The position numbers and the translations under genes were made by a program. Below, one piece after another: positions 34,116-46,021 of a stretch of DNA of 64,000 nucleotides. Origin of the DNA: Anagrus nilaparvatae. Taxonomy: Eukaryota; Arthropoda; Insecta; Hymenoptera; Mymaridae. Position 1 is the stretch's first letter, and every line of letters begins with the position of its first letter. The notes below the pieces were generated by a model. That model was not told where the DNA came from. It ran no database searches and worked only from the letters and a program-made list of their open reading frames with translations. Where the stretch lies: NCBI GenBank assembly GCA_022575985.1, contig JAKSXM010000007.1:23562501-23626500 (forward strand), read 5' to 3'.

Positions 34116-37100
34116 ATGAAAAATATTTTTGAACTCTTAATTTTATTAGCAATATTTAGCTATGTTTATTCTAATATTAACCAACCAATAGTACAAACAT
34201 CATCAACTCAATTTATTGGCCGTTTTGGGAAGTCTTGGAAAGGCAGAATTTATGAAGCTTACGAGAGCATTCCTTATGCTTTACCTCCCATTGGAAATTT
34301 ACGTTTTGAGGTATTTTAAATTTCTTTTGTTTACCAGATGCGAATTTAATTAAAATTATTTTTTTTTCAGCCTTCTGTACCCATCAAAAATTGGCCAAAT
34401 ATTATCTTGGCAAATAAATTGCCTCCATTTTGTTCGCAATATAAGAATAATAAAATTTTTGGTGATGAAGACTGTTTATACTTAAATATTTATCGACCTC
34501 TAAGAAAAAATAATTCTAGAAAGTTACCTATATTATTTACAATTCATGGAGGTGCTTTTAAAGATGGAAGTGCTTCAATCTTTAATCCAAATTATATTAT
34601 GGACAGAAATTTGATACTAGTAACTATAAATTACCGACTAGGTCCACTTGGATTTTTGAGTACTAATGATAGTATTGTACCTGGTAACATGGGATTGAAG
34701 GATCAAAATTTGGCATTAAAATGGATAAATGATAATATAGTTCATTTCGATGGTGATCCAAATAGAATAACATTGTTTGGATGTAGTGCAGGTGGTGCAA
34801 GTGTACACTATCATTACTTATCACCTATGAGTTTCGGGTTGTTTCAAAGTGGTATTTCTTTAAGTGGCAGTGCCGTATCTAATTTTGCGTTACAAAAGAA
34901 TGCACTTAATTATACAAAGTTATTAGCTGATTCCCTTAAATGTTCTACTAATAATTCCTATCATATAGTTCATTGTCTTAAGAAAATATCTATCGATGAT
35001 TTTATGCACGCATACAAGTTAATGACAGTGAGCATTAATGATAATATTAATATAATATTTATTAAGAAACATTCTACAATCATCCGGTAAACTCTTGCGG
35101 TCGTCTGCTAAAGGTCCACAAGGTAGTGGCGCCAACCGAAACTAAATGATTACTTAAAATAAACATGTGTATTATAAATGGGCTCTACTGACTTATGGAC
35201 TTCTAGTGGACGGCCGCAAGAGTTTACCGGATAATTGTAGAATGTGCCTAACAAAGTAATGTTATTTGAAAGCTAAATTCCAGAAAACAAACTAAAAAAA
35301 ATCGCTTGCGGAAAACAGGTTTTAAATCTTTCTCAAACAGTTGCAAATAACTTGAAACGTTAAAAACGTTAGAAAAAATATTCCTTCATTCAAAATATTA
35401 TCATCATACGGCTGCAAAAAATTTTGTTGTCTCATTATTCAACTCAAATTTGGAACATAAAAAAATAATACTTGTCCAGGCGTTCTATCTAGAAGAGGAA
35501 ATGAAAATTTATTTTTTATTAACAAATATAACTTTTAAACTATTTAAAATATGGAACGATTAAATTTTGTTTCTTACTAAACAAAATTAAACCATAATTA
35601 ATAGTATTATTAGGTTCTGCCCTCCCCTCCCAAATTTTTCTGCCCCCACCGAAAAAAATTTCTTAATACGTGCCTGCTTATCTATTTTTAATTTACTTAT
35701 ATTGTGACTTTTTTATTGCCAAATATAATTTTTACTCTCTGAACTTTAAACTCTATGATACATAAAAGTTAATTTGGGGGAACTGGTTCGATTCAACGTT
35801 TTGACTTATTTTCAAGCGTTTAAATAAAAAATCTTGATATACTAGAAGAAAAATTCTTCATGGTGCAAGCGAGTTTTTTTCAGTGTAAATCACAAAACAC
35901 GTTTTAGTATCTTCGCGTTTGAAAATCGAGAATGAAAAAATGTTTTAGATTTTTCATGCTCTAATAAACTATAATCTAAAAGCGCAAATTACTGCACAGC
36001 AAATTCATATAAATATAGATATATCAAGCTAAAATAACTCGTTCATAATTTTGGAACGAAAAAAAGAATTTAAGGAATTAGTTAATCTTTGTTAATAAAA
36101 AAACTTGATTTTTTACAGCCATATTATGATTCTCCATATGTTCCTCCATACATTTTATTTGGTCCAGTAGTTGAAAATTCAAAAGAAGATTATTTTATCA
36201 ATGATAAACCAGAAAATATTATTAAGAGTAAAAATTTTTTTGACGTACCTTGGATTCTAGGTTCTGTTACTGGAGAAGGTATAGGATTTATGAAAGGTGC
36301 GTCGAATTGGTTAATAAAATGATTAATGATAAATATAAAAGAGCACGAATTTGGTTTAATGTTAACAGATTTGATAAGTAATGAAGATTCTCTAAATTTC
36401 TTGGAAGATAATTGGATACAAATATCTCCATTTATTTTTCACGTTAATGCCTTAGAATTCAAAAATTACACAGAAACGGCTGAAAATATAAGAGAATATT
36501 ACTTAAAAAATAAATATCCTGATTTGAATATTAAAAAAGTTAAAAAATATGCAGAGATAGTTGGAGATGGATTAATAAAAATAGGTGTAAAAAAAGCAGC
36601 TGAGTTACAAGCAAGTTATAGCAGAAGTCCAATTCGTATTTATTATTATGATTTTTTTGATGATGGAGTAAAAAATTACATAAATTATGGTAAAATAATA
36701 TTTTTTATTTCAAATTAAACAATATAATTTATGAAAAAAGTTAAATTTTTAATTATTACTAAGAAATTAAAGATTAATTAATTTGAATGTTTTAATGTTT
36801 CAGGTGTCCCTCATTGTAACGATTTTCATTTTATTCTCCCAAAAACCCACTTAAATTCATCAAAAAGTATTAAAGATATAATAATGATGGATAAGCTGCT
36901 TGATCTGTGGTATTCAGTAGTAAAAAATGGGTATTTATTAATTTTTTATTATTAATTTTTTTTTTTTAAGTATGGGTATCAACTCAGGAAATATTTTTAA
37001 AAATTTCTTCATCGTGTGAAGAACTGGGATTACTTTTTATGAAAAAAATTTTTTGCCCTCCCGGGCGTAAAATTCGTGCGTAAAGAATTTTTTGCACTCG

Positions 37101-37776
37101 TTCTATGCCTAGGGGGGCAAAAAATAGTGTAAGCATCATGGGCAAAATACTTTAGACACGAGCGTGAACACATAGCTAGTACTCACGCTAGGGCCAAATC
37201 TTTTACGCCCTTGATACTTAATATACTATTAAAATCCTATTTGTTTAGTTCTGTAAACTGAAAAAAAATTCATTTGCCACAAGCAAAAGTATTTCGAAGT
37301 AAAATTCTGAGTTAGTGGAGTTCTGTTTGCTGCAAACGGATTTTTTTTCCAATGTAGCTGACATTAAAGTATTTGATATTAAATCAGCTCTACGACGTCA
37401 TAAAAGTGCATATAGTTAGATAACAAGATTTATCACGTAATTAGTCCCCCACTACCAGTTTTTAACGTTTTAAAATAATTGCAATATCTTCGCTAATAAT
37501 AATTTTAAATTAAAAATTTAAAAAAAGTATAAAACATATTTTTTAAATATTTTTAAAATAATTCATATTTTGATAATATAAATTTCTTTAGAAATAAACA
37601 TTTAATTAATTTTGTAATTTTACAGAGTACCTGCAGAAGATTTTCAGTGGCCTAAACTAGATAATAAAAAACAAAATTTTCAATATCTTCGCATATCAGG
37701 ACCTTACAATTTTACTTTAGAAACAGATGAAAACTTTGCTAATAACAATATTTGGATTGATTCAAGTATTTATTGA
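34116..37776 (+). CDS. Secreted carboxylesterase, six exons (tandem copy 1)
   Basis: Predicted type-B carboxylesterase of the alpha/beta-hydrolase fold, which hydrolyses carboxylic esters outside the cell. Exons: 34116-34310, 34371-35027, 36119-36296, 36369-36689, 36804-36930, 37626-37776. All introns are GT-AG, phases 0,0,1,1,2, giving 542 residues, normal for the family. A hydrophobic signal peptide precedes about residue 20. Motifs in order: ESIPYALPPIGNLRF, GDEDCLYLNIYRP (Cys86/Cys100 pair), oxyanion HGG (124-126), nucleophile elbow GCSAG (Ser204), a second Cys pair, acid in TGEG (Glu337), and GVPH (His454). The triad is complete. GCSAG replaces the common GESAG. The TGA at 36320 is inside the 72-base intron 3, so it does not break the gene. 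Introns 2 and 5 contain MITEs. ATTAAA at about 37812 may be the poly-A signal. The substrate is unknown. Confidence 0.9.
35069..35244. mobile_element. MITE in intron 2 of esterase copy 1
   Basis: The left arm ACATTCTACAATCATCCGGT and following AAACTCTTGCGG match the right arm CCGCAAGAGTTTACCGGATA, then ATTGTAGAATGT, in inverse orientation over 32 bases with very few differences. If the innermost TA pairs are the target duplication, the element is 35077-35237 and the outer 8 bases are fortuitous. The interior includes GGTAGTGGCGCCAACCG. It lies on the intron side of the exon 2 donor. Confidence 0.7.
35289..35885. mobile_element. CACTG-family MITE in intron 2 of esterase copy 1
   Basis: The right end, GCAAGCGAGTTTTTTTCAGTG followed by TA, pairs with a left end degraded to AACTAAAAAAAATCGCTTGC. 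The internal CTCAAACAGTTGCAAATAAC resembles the element at 23508-23774. The copy is old, with many differences, and has a longer AT-rich interior. Confidence 0.55.
36931..37625. other. Intron 5 of esterase copy 1 with repeat content
   Basis: The intron is much longer than its counterpart in copy 2 (40398-40756). It holds a segment at about 37050-37205 with palindromic words (GCCCTCCCGGGCG, CCTAGGGGGGC, CTAGTACTCACGCTAG) of unknown origin, and a short MITE at 37256-37354. Confidence 0.5.
37256..37354. mobile_element. Very short CACTG-family MITE in intron 5
   Basis: The left end AACTGAAAAAAAATTCATTT and right end AACGGATTTTTTTTCCAATG are inverted repeats flanked by TA (37254-37255 and 37355-37356). 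Inner words CCACAAGCAAA and TTTGCTGCAAAC extend the pairing. At under 100 bases it is a deletion derivative of the family at 23508-23774. Confidence 0.6.
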
Positions 37777-37879
37777 TTATAAACAAAATAATTTTGGAAA
37801 AATAACTTTGCATTAAAACTGTAAAAATTAAAGTATTAAAAAAAATGTTATTCGAAAGAAGTATATGCAATTAATTGGC

Positions 37880-38400
37880 ATTTTAAATAATACCTTATAT
37901 ACCCTCTCTTATTTCCAATGGGGCTTCTGAGCTTAGAACATAGGACTCAATGTTATTAAATAAAATTTTTCAGTAATTTTCAATATAATGCTGCAACTTG
38001 GCTGGTTGACCAAAACGCATCTTGTTGGTTTCGTTTTTTTTTTTTTTTGGTGTAAGGGTCTTTCAAGCACCTAAAGTCAAATTTTCTTATCACTAATTAT
38101 TTGAGTTTTACCAGATGGCAATTTTTGGCCCAAAATCATCAATTTATAAATGGCTTCAAGTTTCCTAAAAATCATTGCTCTTCTCTTTATTTAACGGTTT
38201 ACGAGATATAGATCTAAAAAGATTGTTGTTGAAATTGAAATTTTTTAAAAAACCTGAAATTGGTATCCGGAATTTAAATTATCATATTTTCAAGCAATTT
38301 AATTTAATTTAAGCTGGTAGCAAATTTTTGAGCCCTATAACATCCATTTTTTTAAAAAACAAAAAAATGTCAAGATACATTTAAAATTTTTAAACTCTGT
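37880..38400. repeat. Rearranged copy of a palindrome-interior repeat
   Basis: Between the two esterases lies sequence related to the interiors of the elements at 46459-49066 and 53855-55141. Shared features are CAATGGGGCTTCTGAGCTTA-like, GGTTGACCAAAACGCATCTT-like and TTTTTTTGGTGTAAG words, then CAAATTTTTGAGCCCTATAA. The two halves correspond to opposite arms, so it is a partial, rearranged copy. Confidence 0.45.
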
Positions 38401-38584
38401 TAATTGATAAATGCATTTTACTCATTATTTTACTAAAAGTTATAACCTCATAAAAAATTTTATTTTCAAAACAATAAGATAAAACTTTTTATGATAAGAT
38501 AATTTCTCTGAATGGAAACATTAAAATTTCATTTAAAAATCAGTTTAGTAAAATAACAATAGTACAAAAAAAAAATTAAAAAAA

Positions 38585-40907
38585 ATGAATAAACTTACCA
38601 TCTTGCTATTGCAATTATTAGCAACGTTTTTATTAGTAAAATCAGAACATACCTCACCGATAGTTAATATTTTAAATACACAAATTTTTGGATATTATGG
38701 AAAGTCTTGGAAAGGAAAGATGTATGAGGCTTATGAAAGTATACCGTATGCCTTACCTCCAGTGGGAGATTTACGCTTTGAGGTAATAAATTAGTTCATA
38801 CAAGAATAAAATTTATCTATTTACCATTTTACAAATTATTTTTAGCCACCAGTTAAAATACAAACTTTACCTAAAATAATAACTGCTAAAAAATTACCAC
38901 AACCTTGTTTACAATATGCTGCTAAAACACGAACTATAATAGGAGGAGAAGATTGTCTATATTTAAACATTTTCAGACCGATTAGAAAAGAAAATTCAAC
39001 CAACTTGCCTATATTATTTACCATTACTGGAGGTGGTTTTAAAGATGGTAGTTCTTGGAAATATCATCCAAGATATGTCATGGACAGAGATTTAATATTA
39101 GTAACTCTACATTATCGAGTAGGTCCTTTTGGATTTTTAAGCACTAATGACAGTATTGTACCTGGTAACATGGGATTGAAGGATCAAATTATGGCATTAA
39201 AATGGATAAATGATAACATTGTTCATTTCCATGGTGATTCAAAGAGAATAACATTATTCGGATGCAGTGCAGGGGCTGCTAGCGTGCATTATCATTATCT
39301 TTCACCAATGAGTTCTGGACTATTTCGAAATGGTGTTTCATTAAGTGGAAGTGCTCTAAGTAATTGGGCTTTTCAACCAAATCCATTAAAAAACGCAAAT
39401 TTATTAGCTAATGCATTAAATTGTTCCATTGATAATTCTTTAGATACAGTTGCTTGTCTTAAAAAAATATCTAGTAATAAATTAATTACTGCATTTAAAC
39501 ACATTACTGTAAGTTTTACACTTTTATATTTTATGCCTTACAATTTAAAATTCTTTTATTGTTTAAAAAATTGGTCAAAAAGTCAAGTTTTCTTATACAA
39601 AATAGCCTTATTATGATTCACCTTATGTCCCACCCTACGTCTTGTATGGTCCAGTGGCTGAAAATATAAAAAGTAATTATTTTATTAACGATGCACCAGA
39701 AAATATATTAAAAAATGGTAAAATCATCGATGTGCCTTGGATTATTAGTTCTGTTAGTGCAGAAGGATTAAATTACATTTTAAGTATGCTTGATATCAAA
39801 TTATTGTACTTTTAATTTTTAAAACAAGTATCCCCATAACTAAAGTTCGTTTACTTAAATAGATTTGATGAATAATAAAAGTGCTATGAATTATTTTGAT
39901 GAAAATTGGAAGCAAATAGCTGAATTAGTTTTTGATTTTAAAGATTATAAAATAAATGAAGAAAATTATACATTAATAGCTGAAAGTATTAAAAAATATT
40001 ACTTGGGAAACAAAAATTTTGATATTAAAATTGATACTTTAAGAGATATTATAGACATGATAGGAGATGGATCAATTACTAAAAGTTTAGTTAAAGCTGC
40101 TACTTTACAAGCAAAAGTAAACAAAAGTCCAGTTCAATATTTTCATTATAGTTATTTAGATGATGCAGTAAAAGATTATGCTAATTATGGTAAAGTTATT
40201 ATTGATCGTAAATTGATACTTAATATTAAAATAATTTATCTAAATTTTTTTTAATTTTAAATAAAAATTTTAGGCGTTCCACATGGCCGAGATATATTTT
40301 TTATTTTAGAATATTATTCGAATACAACTAAAACTATTGAAGATAAATTAATGCTTGAAAAAATGCTAGATTTTTGGTACTCTGTAGTAAATAATGGGTA
40401 AATATAAGTTTTATTTTTATCAAAAAATTAATTTTAAGAAAGGCTCACTATAATAGCAGAGATTAGGTTTCTAATAGTATACTGCCCCTTTAATGAAATT
40501 TGTACTTCTATATTTTTCATATTTTCTATGTCTTGTATATTTTAAGAGCCTTTCTACACACCAAACCTAAAAGAATTTTTTGTTACGCAGAAAAGATTTA
40601 ATGTTTATTTAATTCTTTAGAGAGGAATTATTTTGAGGTTAATTACTCTCTAAAGATCTTTTCTGCGTAACAAAAAATCCTTGGTTTGGAGTGTAGGATT
40701 TTAAATAGATAAAATTTTACGAATTAGGTACTATGAAATTATATTTTTATGTTTAGAGAACCTGATTTGGGAATTGAATGGCCAAGAGTAGATACAGATT
40801 CTCAAAGCTTTAAATACATGCACATAATAAATCCTAATAACTTTACCATAGAAGTTAATAATAATTTTGCTAATATAGAATTTTGGAAAAGTATAGATAT
40901 GTATTAA
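38585..40907 (+). CDS. Secreted carboxylesterase, six exons (tandem copy 2)
   Basis: Paralogue of the upstream gene with the same intron positions and phases. Exons: 38585-38782, 38846-39508, 39606-39783, 39863-40189, 40274-40397, 40757-40907, giving 546 residues. Signal peptide first, then ESIPYALPPVGDLRFE, GGEDCLYLNIFRP, GCSAG (Ser207), acid in SAEG (Glu340) and GVPHGRD (His459), so the Ser-Glu-His triad is kept. The oxyanion motif reads TGGG (127-130) where the family normally has HGGG, an ACT codon instead of His. The effect on activity is unknown, because the two glycines that donate the oxyanion hydrogen bonds remain. Exon 3 is exactly as long as in copy 1 (178 bases). Introns are short except intron 5, which holds a hairpin MITE. 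The frame is open throughout, suggesting retained function. Confidence 0.9.
40557..40693. mobile_element. Hairpin MITE in intron 5 of esterase copy 2
   Basis: The left end CACACCAAACCTAAAAGAAT and right end ATCCTTGGTTTGGAGTG, with TTTTTTGTTACGCAGAAAAG and CTTTTCTGCGTAACAAAAAA inside them, are inverted repeats. TA flanks both ends (40555-40556 and 40694-40695). At 137 bases it is almost entirely stem. Confidence 0.75.
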
Positions 40908-41980
40908 AAATTGGAAAATTGTTTTTTTAGATAAACTTAAAATTATGCTCTAAAATTTGCAAATAATTAGACATAACTTATTACGTAAATGTTTTCCATG
41001 TGAACCTCATCCTTAAATTGAATGTACAGAATATAAGATAAGCGGAATTTTGATCCAAGTGGTCCAGTCTTTATGACCCAGTAATACGTTGTATTCGTTT
41101 AAATCAGAGTTGGGCAAAAACGTGATTTTGTTTCTCAGTTTCTATTTCAGTTTCCCACGGGTAAAATCAAAAGCGGTCCGTTTCAAAAATTATATTTGAA
41201 TATTTTGCAAGTATTTTTTGATCATTTTTATTAAAAATGCGAGTATCATTTCTTGCAAGTTTTTAGGAACGAGTACTCCAGGAATCCGAAAATCAAGAGA
41301 GGTGGGGTCCAATGTGTCCGATTTCGCGGCCCACAGGAATTTCGAAACTTCGATATATAATCGTTGCATTTTGACAAAATTAAAAAAAAAATTAATCTGA
41401 TTTTTATAAAACAGAAAATACAATTTAGAATAAGATTTTTTTTAATTCAGATTTTTTTTTAATCCTAAAAGAAACATTAGAAAAGGAATTTGTTTAACAT
41501 TTCAACTGGATCAACATGTGAAAATATTATACCACACAAATTTGTAAGGCTTTAGATTTAATAGTTTTAAATTAGCAACTGTTTCCTAATTTTCAAATAT
41601 TTTCAAAATTTTAAAATTTAAAAATCAAGAGCGCAAAATTTTTTACATTAGCGTGATTACTAGTACGAGAGCCCGACAATTTTTCCGAGCTTGAAAATGA
41701 AATTTTTCGAAATATGTTATTTCAAAATATATATTTATAATGAAAAATTATGAAAATTCGCTTTTTGAGTTTTTAAGAACTTGCGAGGCGAACACCTCAA
41801 AAATTGTTGACCAAAAAACAAGTACTACTTTTTGAGAAATTCGCATTTCAAATTTTCGTCAGTTTATCCAGCTTTTCCAACTTTCCTCGAGATTTATTCG
41901 AAATGCTGATTTCAGAATAATCTTTAGCGGAAAATTTTACATTCCCCTTGTAAAAAATAAATATTAAAAATAAATATTAA
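40908..41980. other. Non-coding stretch
   Basis: No gene is seen. The overlapping opposite-strand open frames at 41190-41423 have no domain. The phrase CAGAGTTGGGCAAAAACG at about 41104 resembles the starts of some insect DNA transposons, but no partner was found. Confidence 0.4.
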
Positions 41981-42276
41981 ACATGTTCATTGGATGGGGT
42001 ATTTAAAAAAGTCCGGCTCGGCAGAATGGGGGGTAAAAAATGTACGTATTTAGGGAGGGGGGGTGAAATGGACTTAGAGTATTTAGGGAGTTAGAATAAT
42101 CTGAAGTGGAAGTCAGGGCCTGATCAGGCCCTGATAAGAATAAGAACTTATAATACTTTAGGTTTATGATTATGGTTTTAAAACTTATAATAATTAGGGA
42201 GTATACGTTAAAACTGTTATAAGTGAACATGTTCCATGATCGTTGATTGTGTGAAAACAGAAACCAGTTATAAGTT
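41981..42276 (-). repeat. Family A dispersed repeat, full copy
   Basis: In minus orientation: AACTTATAACTGGTTTCTGT at the right edge, GATCATGGAACATGTTCAC, tandem units, the block AGGGCCTGATCAGGCCCTGA (also in the copy at 4956-5350), then CACCCCCCCTCCC and AATACCCCATCCAATGAACA at the left edge. Confidence 0.65.
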
Positions 42277-44149
42277 TTTTTTCAGTTTTTTAAGTATAAG
42301 TTAATTTTCCTTGAATCGGATACTTTACAACCCTCTCCCATGATTTTTAACTACGCAAAACAGAAACTTGTCACTTGAGGACTATAACAGCTACCTAATA
42401 TATGAATTTTGTATTTTATAGCTAATCAAATACAAGACTGTACATTGAATATATTTTTGCTCCCTACGGAGCCCTAATTTTTATTATCACTTACAACAGA
42501 TAAATTTCTCAGAATAACCTATTTATTTAACACAGCATTGGGTTGAGAGAATTTTAATTACATTATAACATCCTACTTACGATAGAAATAAATTGTGGCG
42601 ATAAAAATATCTATAAAAAGATGCTTTTTGTAAAATTCATTACTATTAAAAAAGATTTAAACATTAATGAGTATAAAAATCAAAAGAAACTGGAAAAACA
42701 AAGAAAAAGTACAAATAGAATAAAAATGATAAAAAAAAACTACATGTAACAATGAAAATAAATAAAAAAAGCGTATGTTATTTGTTCATTTTCTGTATTT
42801 TTCTTTTTGAAGAAAATGCACTCCATAGTTCTTTTTCACTATACATTTGATATTTACATATAAAAGTATAATAATGTCCAGTGCAGTAAATATACTCTAC
42901 AGCTATTCTTTTGAAAAAAAAGGTATACATATTATACTATACGAAAAAAAGCACAATGAGCTTAGACATGCGAACGTGAAAAGAAGAAAAGGAGGTATCG
43001 TCCCTTTAGTAAAATATAGTGGATGAGAGTTAACAAAAAAATAATAATAATAATAAAAAGGAATTAGAAGAAGAAGAAGAATAAGAGTCCTGTGGTTTTT
43101 TCGGATGAGGGTACTTTTTTTGGAAGCTTGAGGGCGAGCGCATATAAAGCCAAAACGTGTACATACCGAGGAATTGTATTTATACCGGAGGCACATATAC
43201 GAATTCCAAACTTTTGTTGAAAAAAATATATATATGGATAAAAACATTCACATGTACATAAAAAATACCCTTCGACTAGTACTTTTTTTATATTTTATTT
43301 TACTTAACTTTTTTTTTAAACTACTCTCTGGTACGAGTTTTTGAATATGCGTTTTTTCTATTCATGGAAGTCACACGCGTTTATGCTAATAGATATATAG
43401 AAGAAATTCCATTTTCCTTTTATACATAGAAATGCATTTTACAAACATATATATCTTCCTTTTTTTTAGATTTAGAGTAGTATAAAGCTATTGTCTGGAA
43501 ACATGTATACGAACAGCCTGAGGGATGATCTTGTCGGTTCGAATCACCAAAACTGACCGTATGTATAAAAAGAAATTTCTTTATAATCTATCTATCTATC
43601 TATATCTATGAAAATATATTTGTTTGGGTGATTTGAAAATTCTTTAGTACATATATAAAATTGTAAAAAAATAAAAAAAAAGTAGATCGAGAGTTGTCGA
43701 TGTTGCTGACGATCAGAAGCAAAAGCTTTAAATTTTTTTTTTTTTTTTTTTAATAAAAAAAAGACTGAATATCAAGGTTTATTTCTACTAGACAGAGAAA
43801 ACGTGACTGATCACATCATGGCTCCTCTACATTTTCTGCACACTAAACTGATCCAAGCAATCTATCTTATTTTAGACATTTTTCTTTTTTTACTTATTGT
43901 ACAAGATAGTTGTAAAAAAAATCAGCAAACCTTTTTTTTTTTATTTTATCTCGATTATTTTTTTTTTTTTTTATTTATCTTTTAAATACACAAAATGTAT
44001 GAATTTATTAAAATAATAATTTTTGAAACTATAAATATAAAACTAATTTGTTTAAAATTAATTACAAATTGAGTGATTCTTAGTAAAAATTACCTAACTA
44101 AAAGTATAAAATTTTAAAAAAATAACGATAAATTGTGTAAAAGTATTTG
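42277..44149. other. AT-rich non-coding stretch with a more complex island
   Basis: No gene is supported. From about 42950 to 43560 the sequence is less repetitive, with mixed-composition segments (for example GAACAGCCTGAGGGATGATC near 43513). There is a TATC microsatellite near 43588-43608 and long T runs near 43733-43750 and 43957-43972. Open frames here are low-complexity. Confidence 0.4.
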
Positions 44150-44356
44150 GTTTTCGTTTAGGGAATCAGAATAGTTTGGGTTTAGAATCTTAACATATAG
44201 TGAGGTGATAATTACAAATTATACAAATTAGAAAATCGTATGATGTTGTAACGTTGCGTAACAGTTATGCATTATAATAGGTATAGCTAGCCATCAGCTA
44301 GAAGTAAACATGTTTCATGCATTTAGGTTGTGTTCATACAAACCGGTTATAAGTTT
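44150..44356 (-). repeat. Family A dispersed repeat, copy of the 20495 subfamily
   Basis: Its reverse complement shares ATAACCGGTTTGTATGAACA, AACCTAAATGCATGAAACAT and GCTGATGGCTAG-like words with 20495-20640, then TAATTATCACCTCAC. It is truncated before the C-rich block. Confidence 0.6.
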
Positions 44357-46021
44357 TTATAATTATGTAAATATTTACTTGTACTTCCAAAATTAATATT
44401 TAAAAGTAAGGATAAAATTAAACATTTACTTATTAAAATATAAATAAATTTATACATAAATTTTTAAATTATTATAAAAAGTCAAAATTAAATTCAAAAC
44501 TGTTGATGTATATGTTACCGTTAATGTACCCCCAACCGATGAAGTTGACTTTAGCCAATGAAGGCGATTAAAATGAATAAAAATATGACATTAATGGTTT
44601 TATGTCAGTTAAAGTTAACTGTAACCAATCCTCGGGAGAGCGGACTTTAGCGCTAACGTATATACCTGTTTATCAAGCATAGACGTTTGTCTAAGTTTTG
44701 AAAACACTAAAAAATAAAATAATATAGCCGATGCAGCTTGATGCTTTGATGTATTAGATGCTGCCGTTTAACTATCTTTTGGCCCTCCAACTTCCACCAA
44801 TTATACATGACCAGAAAAAGTGTTCGATTATGCCCAGAATCTGGCTAGTGACCAGAAGGTTTTGACACAAGGGTACCTAGATTGTTTATCGTTTCATTTA
44901 TTTTTCTACTGCATAAAGAAACCTTCGAAATTGTCTATCAAATAAGATAAAAATTTTATATGTTAGTTAACAGGATAAAATTTATAAATTTATAAATTTA
45001 TCTCTTATAATATTTTCCGTGGAAACTGAAAATCAATTCATCATCAGTTTTTAAGTACATTTAATTTTTTCGGAATTTTTACGTTTGATGCAAGCCGACT
45101 TTCCATTTACCATTAGTTTATTTCCATATGTGGCTAGCAGAATTATTTTAGGGGGTACCTAAATTCTTTTTCTTGCTCAAACGATTGCAAATGACCTGAA
45201 ATGGAAAAAAAAAATTTTTTGGATTCCTCTAACGTTTTTTGAAAAAATTTGATGTTAAAATCAAATTCAAAAGTAAATTTCGCATACTTCTTAATGAGTG
45301 TATAATATGCTTTTGGAAAAATTAATTTCTAATTATCAAATTATTTTTTTGTTCTTATACATTTTAGACAAAGAGACTGCATTGTAATTAAATAATCGTT
45401 TTCGGTGAAAAAATGATGATTAAAAGACTATAAGTAATGAAAAAATATAGTCTGGAAGAGCATAACGGTTGGCTGTTTTGAAAATCTTAACATTTAGAGA
45501 TAATTTATGCGTCGAATGTATTCGAGAAGAAGTGATTAAGGGTAGCGTATGTTTAAATGTATACCTTAAAGGCTAATGTGAATTTCGGATGAAAAGTGCT
45601 GATAGACAAAAAGATGATGGATTGGTCTAGTAATTATTATCATTGAATAAACGCTTGGTAAAACTTTTATATTATATATAGCTTAAACGTTATAATATTT
45701 TATATAAATTTTGAAAACTATAGCTTTTTCTTGATATATAATAAATAATTTCGTCATTTTAAAAAATAAAAAATTATTAATTAATTATTTTTATTTTGTT
45801 CTTTTAATATGCTTTAAAAGTAAGTAAAGTTTACATAAAATGTTAAAACTCATTAAGATGCTTTTGCCTTGAAACAATAAAAACAACCGCAACATTTAAA
45901 GGGCTCTTAAAAGTCCCAAATCCAAATTCGGTACAATGGAAATATCTGAATATGTGATTATCTGGAAATATGTGATAAAGTAACATAAACATAATTAAGT
46001 TTACTTATTGTAATTTTTCAG
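44357..46021. other. AT-rich non-coding stretch
   Basis: No gene is seen. At about 45175-45235 there is a fragment of the CACTG MITE family (CTCAAACGATTGCAAATGAC). The segment 44520-44680 is GC-richer with CAACCGATGAAGTTGACTTT, but no structure could be completed. Confidence 0.35.

Noticed and set aside
36089..36718. Esterase copy 1 as a pseudogene because of the TGA at 36320
   Set aside because: The stop lies in a 72-base GT-AG intron at the same position and phase as in copy 2. The spliced frame aligns throughout.
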